Positions 7,356-13,090 of a stretch of 13,090 bases of DNA are shown here, piece after piece. The notes under the pieces were generated by a model, which had not been told where the DNA came from, did no database searches, and was given only the letters and a program-made list of their open reading frames with translations. Source of the DNA: Deltaproteobacteria bacterium (GTDB lineage Bacteria > Desulfobacterota > Desulfarculia > Adiutricales > JAGVGV01); assembly GCA_015233515.1 (NCBI GenBank), contig JADFXS010000055.1, forward strand, positions 1-13,090. Reading direction: 5' to 3'. Positions within the stretch are counted from its first letter, which is position 1. Each line of letters opens with the position of its first letter. The position numbers and the translations under genes are program-made.

Positions 7356-8237
7356 ATGCCTCTTCCCCCTGATTTAGAAGAACGACTCATCTGCCCACTC
7401 TGCCGTTCGCGATTGAAAATCCAAGTCTCCGGCGGGTACGGATGCTTGAATGGCCATAGCTTTTCGTTGATTGGCGAGGTGCCGTTACTGCGCCAAGACG
7501 CCACACCGGCCACGGTCGCTCCTCAAGGTGAACTTGATCATGTCGATATTACAGGAATTCTCGGCGCCACGGGTTTTAAGCGACTTCTAAGAAATATTAT
7601 CGGAACCAATTACGTGCCCCATCCCTTTCCGATTGAAAAACATATTGGAGAAGACAGTCTTGTCCTCAACCTCGGAGCGGGAATGACCGGCCGCCGATTC
7701 AAGCGGGTAGTCAATCTGGACTATTTTTTGTTTCCGACCGTTGACATAGTCGCCGACGCCGCGGCTATTCCGTTTGCCAATGAATCGTTCGATATGGTCA
7801 TTTGCGAATTTATGATAGAGCATGTTCCCGATCCGTACATAGTCTGCCAAGAAATGGCACGGGTTCTCAAACCCGGAGGCTCACTTTATATATCTTATCC
7901 TTTTATTCACCCGTATCATTCATTTCCTTCCGATTACTACCGCTTCACCCACATGGGAATCGAACGAATGCTTTCCGGCCTTCAACCGTTAAGCAAGGGT
8001 CCTCTTACCGGTCTTGCTTCACGTTGGATTGGAACTACGGCTGATTTACTTACCTTCTGGGTAAGGCCCGTCAAGATGCGCTTTGCCCTGCGGGCCATAA
8101 TTCTTGCGCTTTTATTTCCGGTGAAGTATATAGATTACTACTGGAATAGAGACGACGCTGCGATACAGCATGCAGTAACTCTCTACGGCTTTTTTCGGAA
8201 GCCCTTACCGGAAGAATCTGGAGTCGAGCAGAATTAA
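7356..8237 (+). CDS. SAM-dependent methyltransferase with N-terminal Trm112-like zinc-binding domain
   Basis: This 293-residue protein opens with a Trm112-like zinc-binding module (Cys13-Pro-x-Cys16 and Cys30-x3-His34, then FSLIGEVPLL). A class I methyltransferase domain follows: motif I NLGAG at 105-109, the acidic segment ending ADAAAIPFANESFDMV at 133-148, EHV at 155-157 and LKPGG at 171-175. Such proteins transfer methyl groups from S-adenosylmethionine, and in glycan loci they usually O-methylate sugars; the actual acceptor is unknown. After the core, a hydrophobic stretch (about 241-256) flanked by basic and aromatic residues may contact the membrane. The ATG is supported by GGAG at 7343-7346, 9 nt upstream. 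It is the first gene of the third unit and is followed after 90 bases by another radical SAM gene. Confidence 0.85.
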   Translation: MPLPPDLEERLICPLCRSRLKIQVSGGYGCLNGHSFSLIGEVPLLRQDATPATVAPQGELDHVDITGILGATGFKRLLRNIIGTNYVPHPFPIEKHIGEDSLVLNLGAGMTGRRFKRVVNLDYFLFPTVDIVADAAAIPFANESFDMVICEFMIEHVPDPYIVCQEMARVLKPGGSLYISYPFIHPYHSFPSDYYRFTHMGIERMLSGLQPLSKGPLTGLASRWIGTTADLLTFWVRPVKMRFALRAIILALLFPVKYIDYYWNRDDAAIQHAVTLYGFFRKPLPEESGVEQN

Positions 8238-8327
8238 TGTTCTCACTATATACGCTTAGCTGCAATGCCAAAAATTTCCGTGTAGGCCGAAAATCAAGCC
8301 GACCTTGGGGACACGAAAGTTGCGTTC

Positions 8328-9704
8328 ATGAATATATGCCTTCTTAATCCACCATATCTCAAAAAATATTATCACTCAGGCCACCTTGGACAACCAAGTC
8401 CCAGTTTGGCCTATCTCGGCGGCGCATTGTCGGCGACCAATCACGATTATTGCCTCATCGATGCTAAACTTGAGCAAATGGACAAGCATCAAGTAATAAA
8501 AAAGATAGAGCATTTGCGCCCGGATGTATTGGGAATCAGCTCTTTCACCACGGACATGTCCATGGTGAGCGAACTGGCCAGAGCATATAAACGCTTAAAC
8601 CCCCAAGGTAAGGTTATCCTTGGCGGAGCCCACCCTAGCGCTCTGCCGATTGAAACCCTCCAAAGCTGTGAATCATATGACATTGTGGTAATCGGCGGAG
8701 GGGAGCGCGTTTTAGTCGAAATTCTCGACACACTTGATCAGGGATTGGACCTTTTCCAGGTCAACGGGATAGCTTTCAAGCAGGAGGGGAAGATTCACGA
8801 GACATCCCCGCAAGAGGTCATGCCGGATTTGGATGATTTGCCGCCCCCAGCCTGGCGGAAAATGCCGGCATCTCAACTTTATTACGTCGAGGTCAGCCGC
8901 GGTTGCCCCGGGCGCTGTTCCTTTTGCTATAATATGTATGGGCGACGTATTCGCTGCAAAAGTGTCGCGCGTGTTCTTTCTGAATTAAAAGACATCCAAG
9001 ATTACGCCAATCCCAAAGAATTCATTCTGGGAGCGGCGACTTTCGGGATACCTAAACAGCACTATAACGAACTGCTGGATGGCATCATCCAATCCGGGCT
9101 TAAAATCAAGTGGGGTTCGGAAACACGCGTCGATATTACCGACCGTGAGTTCATTATAAAGATGAAAAATGCCGGGTGTCATTGTATCGCCCTTGGAGTA
9201 GAATCCGGAAACGACGATATTCTTCGGCAAACCGGAAAAAACATCACCGTCGTCAAAATCAAGGAATGTGTTAATAGCATTCACGAATTAGATATTCCGA
9301 CCCTTGGATTCTTTGTTTTTGGCCATCCCAACGAGACCAAAAAAACTATTAAGCAAACCTCGGACTTGGCGGTCGAACTGAATACGACCTCGATAACCAT
9401 CGGCATTATGACTCCCTGGCCGGGGACCAAGGTTTATGAGATGGCTCACAACGGTGAAGGAGGGTACTATCTGGATCAACAGATAAGCATCGAGGGTCAA
9501 AACAAACATTTTGGTCGACGCGCATTATTATTCAAAAATTTTCCGATCTGGTATCTTCAGTGGATGAAGATCCGGACTTATCTGTTGCTTTATTGGAAAA
9601 ATCGGCGCTTTGTCGACGGCGCGAAATTTTGCAGCGCCAATTTCAAAGAGGCTTGTCTTCTCATGCTGGAAATGTTTCGCGGATTTCTTCGTTCAGATCG
9701 ATAG
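8328..9704 (+). CDS. B12-binding domain radical SAM protein (third of three)
   Basis: This 458-residue protein has a cobalamin-binding domain at about 1-135 (LLNPPYLKK at the start, LGGAHPSALP at 98-107). The radical SAM core has Cys193/Cys197/Cys200 in RGCPGRCSFC, and the LGVESGNDDIL strand is typical of the family. It is shorter and quite different from the two upstream paralogues. Its hydrophobic start MNICLLNPP is the standard beginning for this family and supports the ATG at 8328, although the ribosome binding site is weak (GAAAG about 8 nt upstream). The C-terminus is rich in Trp, Tyr, Lys and Arg. It likely uses S-adenosylmethionine and cobalamin to modify a glycan, lipid or aglycone carbon; the target cannot be inferred more closely. 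The next gene begins 14 nt after its stop, so the two are probably co-transcribed. Confidence 0.9.
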   Translation: MNICLLNPPYLKKYYHSGHLGQPSPSLAYLGGALSATNHDYCLIDAKLEQMDKHQVIKKIEHLRPDVLGISSFTTDMSMVSELARAYKRLNPQGKVILGGAHPSALPIETLQSCESYDIVVIGGGERVLVEILDTLDQGLDLFQVNGIAFKQEGKIHETSPQEVMPDLDDLPPPAWRKMPASQLYYVEVSRGCPGRCSFCYNMYGRRIRCKSVARVLSELKDIQDYANPKEFILGAATFGIPKQHYNELLDGIIQSGLKIKWGSETRVDITDREFIIKMKNAGCHCIALGVESGNDDILRQTGKNITVVKIKECVNSIHELDIPTLGFFVFGHPNETKKTIKQTSDLAVELNTTSITIGIMTPWPGTKVYEMAHNGEGGYYLDQQISIEGQNKHFGRRALLFKNFPIWYLQWMKIRTYLLLYWKNRRFVDGAKFCSANFKEACLLMLEMFRGFLRSDR

Positions 9705-9718
9705 CGCCAGAGGCTGCC

Positions 9719-11773
9719 ATGTGTGGAATTTTTGGAATCATAGTTAGAAAAGACACACCCTTACTCTCATCTCTTTTGCAAAAAGCTCTTTTAAATCTAT
9801 TTCTTTTATCCGAGTCGCGAGGCAAGGAAGCCTCAGGCTTGGCCATCAACCTTGGATCTTCCATTCAAGTTCTGAAAACCCCTTTACCGGCCTCCGATTT
9901 GGTCAAGACCGAGGGCTACCGGAGCCTGTCTAAAGAAGTAGAAAAACAAGCATATTCAGATGAAGCCGAGAGTGTCATCCGAAACCCTCTGGCCATAATC
10001 GGCCATACCCGATTGGTGACCAACGGTCGCCAGGAAACCCATGCCAACAACCAGCCGGTGATCAAAGACGGCGGCGTATGCATTCATAACGGCATAATAG
10101 TCAACGTCGATCAAATATGGAAAGACTTTGGTCATCTTCAACGTTCCTGCGACATCGATACAGAAGCCCTGGTAAGTCTTGTCCGCCAGGGATTCGATGA
10201 AACGCTTTCCTTGGAAGAAAAAGTTCAAAATACCTTCCAAGTGATAGAAGGATCCGCTTCTATCGCCATGCTTTTCGAGGAGTTACCGCTCGTTCTCCTG
10301 GCGACCAACACCGGTTCCCTTTATATAGCCGGCGATGCCACTCGTTCTATAATCATATTTGCTTCCGAGCGCCACATCCTGGCTAGACTTTTTGCCTTGA
10401 GCAGTCTTTCCGGATTTTTCCAAGGCTTTTCCCTCAGTCAACTTTCCCCGGGGACAGGCTGGATTATCGATATATCTTCGCTTAATTCCCATATGTTCTC
10501 CCTCAAACCCGACCATGCCGAGCCCCCAATTGCAACTGCTCGGCTTTCTCCCCCTCTTCCCATTGTCGACCTAAATAGGTTAAACGATTACTCTTCCCTT
10601 GTTCCAGCCCGAGAAACGCGTCTTTCCCGCGAAACGCAGAAAAAGATGATGCTGGCCTGGGAAAAGCTCTACGAAGAAATAAAACCTAAACGCTGTTGCA
10701 AATGTATTCTGACCGAAAATATGCCTTTTATAGAATTCGACGAGCATGGGGTTTGTAACTTTTGCCGCAGCCATCATAGTGTCCAGCCTCTTGGCCTTGA
10801 TGCCTTGGAAAAAGCCGTCAGCCCTTTCAGACGTCGTGACGGTAAACCTGATGTTTTAGTGGGTTTTAGTGGCGGCCGTGACAGCTCCTATGGTTTGCAT
10901 TATATCAAAAACGTCCTGAAAATGAACCCCGTAGCTTATACCTTCGACTGGGGCGTGGTTTCTGATTTGGGGCGGAGAAATCAAGCTCGTATAGTTGGCA
11001 AGCTGGGAGTGGAACATATCATTGTTTCCGCCGACATTACCCAAAAAAGATTGAATATTCACCAAAATATGGCCGCCTGGCTAAGGAATCCTCAGCTTGG
11101 CATGATCCCTCTTTTGATGGCCGGCGACAAACAGATGTTATATTACGGTCGCAAACTCATGGATCAATTAGGAGTGAAACTCCTTATCCACTCTATCGGC
11201 ATGGGCTATGAGTATATTCTTCTGAAAATAGGTTTTATGGGAATCAATACCAGGCCGGAGGTCGAACAAATCAAGCTTCCGGGTTTCACAAAACTTAAAA
11301 TGATTTCTTATTACCTTAAAAATATGTTAGCCAACCCGCATTACATCAATCATTCGCTGGTCGATACTCTTATTGCCTATTGGTGTATGTATCATCAACC
11401 GGAAAGCAGTCTACATCTATATAAATATATCCCCTGGAAAGAAGAACAAATCCTCGATGTTATAATAAAAGAATACGGATGGGAACTGGATAACGATACA
11501 ATAGCCACTTGGCGAATCGATGATGGAACTGCTGCTTTTTACAATTATGTTTACCTGGCGTCCTGTGGATTCACTGAATTTGATTCCTTCCGAAGCTTTC
11601 AAATCAGAGATGGGGTTTTGAGCAGGGAAAAAGCCCTTGACCTTATAAAAGAAGAAAATAAACCTCGCATCGAAGCGATCGAATGGTATCTCAATACCAT
11701 TGGCATCGACTGCAATGATGCGATAAACATTATCAATAAAATTCCTAAGCCACAATCATGGCGTACAAAATAA
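9719..11773 (+). CDS. Class II glutamine amidotransferase fused to WbpG-like sugar amidotransferase
   Basis: The start is placed at 9719 because Cys2 of MCGIFG must be the N-terminal nucleophile after Met removal. The frame is open upstream to 9560, but that stretch lies over the radical SAM gene. AGAGG (9709-9713) stands 5 nt upstream. The 684-residue protein has an Ntn glutaminase domain (about 1-290: Cys2, GHTRLVTNG at 95-103, HNGIIVN at 123-129). A PP-loop ATP-pyrophosphatase domain follows (about 320-684), with a zinc knuckle (Cys326 or Cys327, Cys329, Cys346, Cys349) and SGGRDSS at 384-390. The second half resembles WbpG/PseA-type N-acetyl sugar amidotransferases, which adenylate an acetamido group and add ammonia to give an acetamidino sugar. 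WbpG relies on separate HisH/HisF-type partners; here the ammonia-producing domain is built in. A different amide-forming substrate remains possible. Confidence 0.8.
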   Translation: MCGIFGIIVRKDTPLLSSLLQKALLNLFLLSESRGKEASGLAINLGSSIQVLKTPLPASDLVKTEGYRSLSKEVEKQAYSDEAESVIRNPLAIIGHTRLVTNGRQETHANNQPVIKDGGVCIHNGIIVNVDQIWKDFGHLQRSCDIDTEALVSLVRQGFDETLSLEEKVQNTFQVIEGSASIAMLFEELPLVLLATNTGSLYIAGDATRSIIIFASERHILARLFALSSLSGFFQGFSLSQLSPGTGWIIDISSLNSHMFSLKPDHAEPPIATARLSPPLPIVDLNRLNDYSSLVPARETRLSRETQKKMMLAWEKLYEEIKPKRCCKCILTENMPFIEFDEHGVCNFCRSHHSVQPLGLDALEKAVSPFRRRDGKPDVLVGFSGGRDSSYGLHYIKNVLKMNPVAYTFDWGVVSDLGRRNQARIVGKLGVEHIIVSADITQKRLNIHQNMAAWLRNPQLGMIPLLMAGDKQMLYYGRKLMDQLGVKLLIHSIGMGYEYILLKIGFMGINTRPEVEQIKLPGFTKLKMISYYLKNMLANPHYINHSLVDTLIAYWCMYHQPESSLHLYKYIPWKEEQILDVIIKEYGWELDNDTIATWRIDDGTAAFYNYVYLASCGFTEFDSFRSFQIRDGVLSREKALDLIKEENKPRIEAIEWYLNTIGIDCNDAINIINKIPKPQSWRTK

Positions 11774-11947
11774 TTCGCGGCCTGATTTAGTCGCCTTGGC
11801 TAAACTACATTGTAAATCACATGTTTATACGGTGATTTTTTAATTTTTTTTCTATTGCTTTGAACGACTATCCACACAACAAAAATAGTATTTTATTGCG
11901 TTAGACCCACTCTTAGCGAAAAGTAGAAAGGTTTTTGTCAAAATTAT
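11774..11947. other. Intergenic region with terminator
   Basis: No coding frame is seen in these 174 bases. The left half holds an intrinsic terminator (11814-11851). Downstream, TTGAAC (11860-11865) and AATAGT (11884-11889), 18 nt apart, weakly resemble sigma70 boxes (4 of 6 matches each) and could start a separate transcript for the last methyltransferase. AAAGG at 11927-11931 lies 16 nt before the ATG, too far for a normal ribosome binding site, so translation initiation there looks weak. Confidence 0.45.
11814..11851 (+). terminator. Rho-independent terminator after the amidotransferase gene
   Basis: AAATCAC (11814-11820) and GTGATTT (11832-11838) form a perfect 7-bp stem with an 11-base loop. 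They are followed directly by a T-rich tract, TTT then AA then eight T. The stem is AT-rich but the T-tract is strong. It lies 40 nt after the stop codon and probably closes the methyltransferase, radical SAM and amidotransferase transcript. Confidence 0.6.
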
Positions 11948-12877
11948 ATGGTCGGAATACCGCCGAGTTTAAATGATCTTGCCCAAATGCCCTTTCAGTG
12001 CCGTGTTTGCAATGAATCGTCAAGTTGTCTTATATTCCGTCAAGGAACAAATTCCTTACACAAGTGCCTCCACTGCGGCCTTGTCTCCCTACACCCACTT
12101 CCCTCCGATGAAGTGTTGACTGCGCATTACCATAAGGAATACTGGCAAGAAACCCCACGCCAAAACGATTCAGGTATTAATCTGCTTTATTCCCTGCGCA
12201 TGAGAGGCGTCATCTCCAAGCTGAGGAGACTGCTACCGGCCGGGGGGCGGATCGTTGACGTCGGAGCCGGGGCATGCGCATTTATGGCGTGTTGTGAAAA
12301 GGCCGGTTTTGATGCGTGGGGCGTGGATAAATTTTCATCTCCGCACAATATTACCAATTTCCAACAGTCGGATCTGACCGAAGCCGCTTTTCCAGATTCA
12401 TTTTTCGATGCCGTCACCTTTTTCCACGTGATAGAGCATCTGGCTGATCCCAAAGCCTCTCTTATCGAAGCTGTTCGTATTCTAAAACCCGGCGGTCTAA
12501 TTGTAATTGAAACTCCGAATATCGACTCTCTGTGGTTCCGGATTTTTAAAAACAGGTGGCAGCCTCTGGAATTCCCAACCCATTTTAATTTTTTTAATCC
12601 TGCTTCCATAGCGGAGCTCGCTAAATCAGTCGGGAATCTGGAAATAATTTTTCTCTCCCAGTTTTCCTTACGAGCCTCTCCAGCCGCATTGGTTCTTTCT
12701 TTGTTCCCCGGGCTCCAGCCCAAAAGGATGCGGGTTAAACGAGGCCGAGGATTGCCCTTTATTAAGTTAATTGCTTATTTGTGCCTGCAGTTGGCGGCTT
12801 TACCTCTTACGGCTTTGACCGCCGCAGTTAACAAAGGTTGTATAATGCGAATCTATTTAAAAAAAAGATCGATTTAG
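11948..12877 (+). CDS. SAM-dependent methyltransferase with N-terminal zinc ribbon
   Basis: This 309-residue protein begins with a four-Cys ribbon (Cys18-x2-Cys21 and Cys40-x2-Cys43) followed by the GLVSLHPLPS and HYHKEYW segments typical of ribbon-bearing methyltransferases in polysaccharide loci. The class I methyltransferase core has VDVGAGACAF at 103-112, an acidic residue in GVDKF near 127, the EHL motif at 163-165 and LKPGG at 179-183. A PNIDSLWFRIF segment with aromatic residues follows. The hydrophobic region around 260-292 may associate with membrane. The likely role is O- or C-methylation of a sugar or nucleotide sugar, with unknown acceptor. The ATG at 11948 is the only upstream choice before an in-frame stop at 11924; Met14 (11987) is an alternative start and would still leave the ribbon intact. 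It follows a terminator, so it is probably transcribed separately, and it converges on the minus-strand gene 6 nt away. Confidence 0.85.
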   Translation: MVGIPPSLNDLAQMPFQCRVCNESSSCLIFRQGTNSLHKCLHCGLVSLHPLPSDEVLTAHYHKEYWQETPRQNDSGINLLYSLRMRGVISKLRRLLPAGGRIVDVGAGACAFMACCEKAGFDAWGVDKFSSPHNITNFQQSDLTEAAFPDSFFDAVTFFHVIEHLADPKASLIEAVRILKPGGLIVIETPNIDSLWFRIFKNRWQPLEFPTHFNFFNPASIAELAKSVGNLEIIFLSQFSLRASPAALVLSLFPGLQPKRMRVKRGRGLPFIKLIAYLCLQLAALPLTALTAAVNKGCIMRIYLKKRSI

Positions 12878-12883
12878 AGCTTT

Positions 12884-13090
12884 TCAGATTTGCAGTCCGA
12901 TAGCCTTTTTTACCAACCATTTCAGATAAAATACCGTGGCGATAAATGAACCGGCGGTCGCCGCCGCCGCGCCTTCCACCCCCCACAAAGGAATGCAGAC
13001 GGCATTGAAGGCCACATTTGTGAACAATATGGCGGTCATGAAAATGGTCTGCATTCCGGGGAAACCTGCTTGAACCAGGATCATGTAAAG
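12884..13090 (-). CDS. Polysaccharide flippase (Wzx/MATE-type), C-terminal part
   Basis: The minus-strand frame enters from beyond the right edge and stops at 12884, giving about 68 C-terminal residues; the start lies outside. Two hydrophobic segments flank the short loop IPLWGVEGAAAATA. This Asn...IP.(Y/W)G..GAA.AT pattern is the signature of the C-terminal half of Wzx/MurJ/MatE-type exporters (Polysacc_synt_C). The protein ends in a short Lys-rich cytoplasmic tail. Such proteins move undecaprenyl-linked oligosaccharides across the inner membrane, which fits the neighbours. It is transcribed towards the methyltransferase with only 6 bases between the two stops and no clear hairpin in between, so the transcripts probably overlap. 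Internal Met codons in this fragment are not starts. Confidence 0.7.
   Translation of the reverse strand, partial: LYMILVQAGFPGMQTIFMTAILFTNVAFNAVCIPLWGVEGAAAATAGSFIATVFYLKWLVKKAIGLQI

Noticed and set aside
8238..8327. Small hairpin CAAG/CTTG in the gap before the third radical SAM gene
   Set aside because: A 4-bp stem without a T-run is expected by chance; nothing else stands out in these 90 bases.
9560..9718. In-frame 53-residue N-terminal extension of the amidotransferase
   Set aside because: It lies inside the third radical SAM gene, carries no domain pattern, and would bury the Cys2 nucleophile that must be N-terminal in class II glutaminases.
12187..12723. 178-residue minus-strand open frame
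   Set aside because: It is fully antisense to the second methyltransferase, which has clear motifs. Its translation is low-complexity and has no recognisable domain.
1..13090. CRISPR array, tRNA, insertion sequence or phage genes
   Set aside because: No regularly spaced repeats, cloverleaf, transposase-like frame or terminal inverted repeats were seen.

Overview
This window is part of a surface-glycan (or lipid-linked oligosaccharide) biosynthesis locus from a bacterium that is probably anaerobic or microaerophilic. There are no RNA genes, transposases or CRISPR arrays. Three cobalamin-binding radical SAM enzymes, a nucleotide-sugar toolkit, two glycosyltransferases, two zinc-ribbon methyltransferases, a sugar amidotransferase and a flippase C-terminus lie within 13 kb. 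Bacterial-style Shine-Dalgarno sites, 4-nt stop/start overlaps and one good intrinsic terminator point to a bacterium. The density of B12-type radical SAM proteins is typical of anaerobic Gram-negative or candidate-phylum lineages, but the sequence alone does not fix the taxon.

Layout, left to right. Bases 1-3675 (+) form one coupled unit: the 3' part of a family-2 glycosyltransferase, then two B12-binding radical SAM proteins, each start overlapping the preceding stop (ATGA). A 272-base gap with a perfect AT-rich palindrome follows. Bases 3948-7191 (+) form a second coupled unit: a UDP-sulfoquinovose synthase homologue (SqdB/SQD1), a GalE-like epimerase, and a membrane-anchored DUF2304-GT2 fusion that starts with TTG. 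After a 164-base gap comes a third unit, 7356-11773 (+): a Trm112-like/SAM methyltransferase, a third B12 radical SAM protein, and a large fusion of a class II glutamine amidotransferase with a WbpG-like ATP-pyrophosphatase. A hairpin plus T-run at 11814-11851 probably ends this transcript. A second methyltransferase with a four-Cys ribbon follows (11948-12877, +). It converges on the C-terminal end of a Wzx/MATE-type flippase on the minus strand (12884-13090).

How the genes could work together (inference): the SqdB-like enzyme and the epimerase make unusual UDP-sugars, and the DPM1-like transferase loads a sugar onto polyprenyl phosphate at the membrane. The amidotransferase converts an N-acetyl or related sugar to an amidine or amide using glutamine-derived ammonia. 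The radical SAM enzymes and methyltransferases decorate the glycan or its lipid carrier, and the flippase exports it. The product would be a heavily modified, possibly sulfonated glycan. The substrates of the three radical SAM enzymes cannot be read from the sequence.
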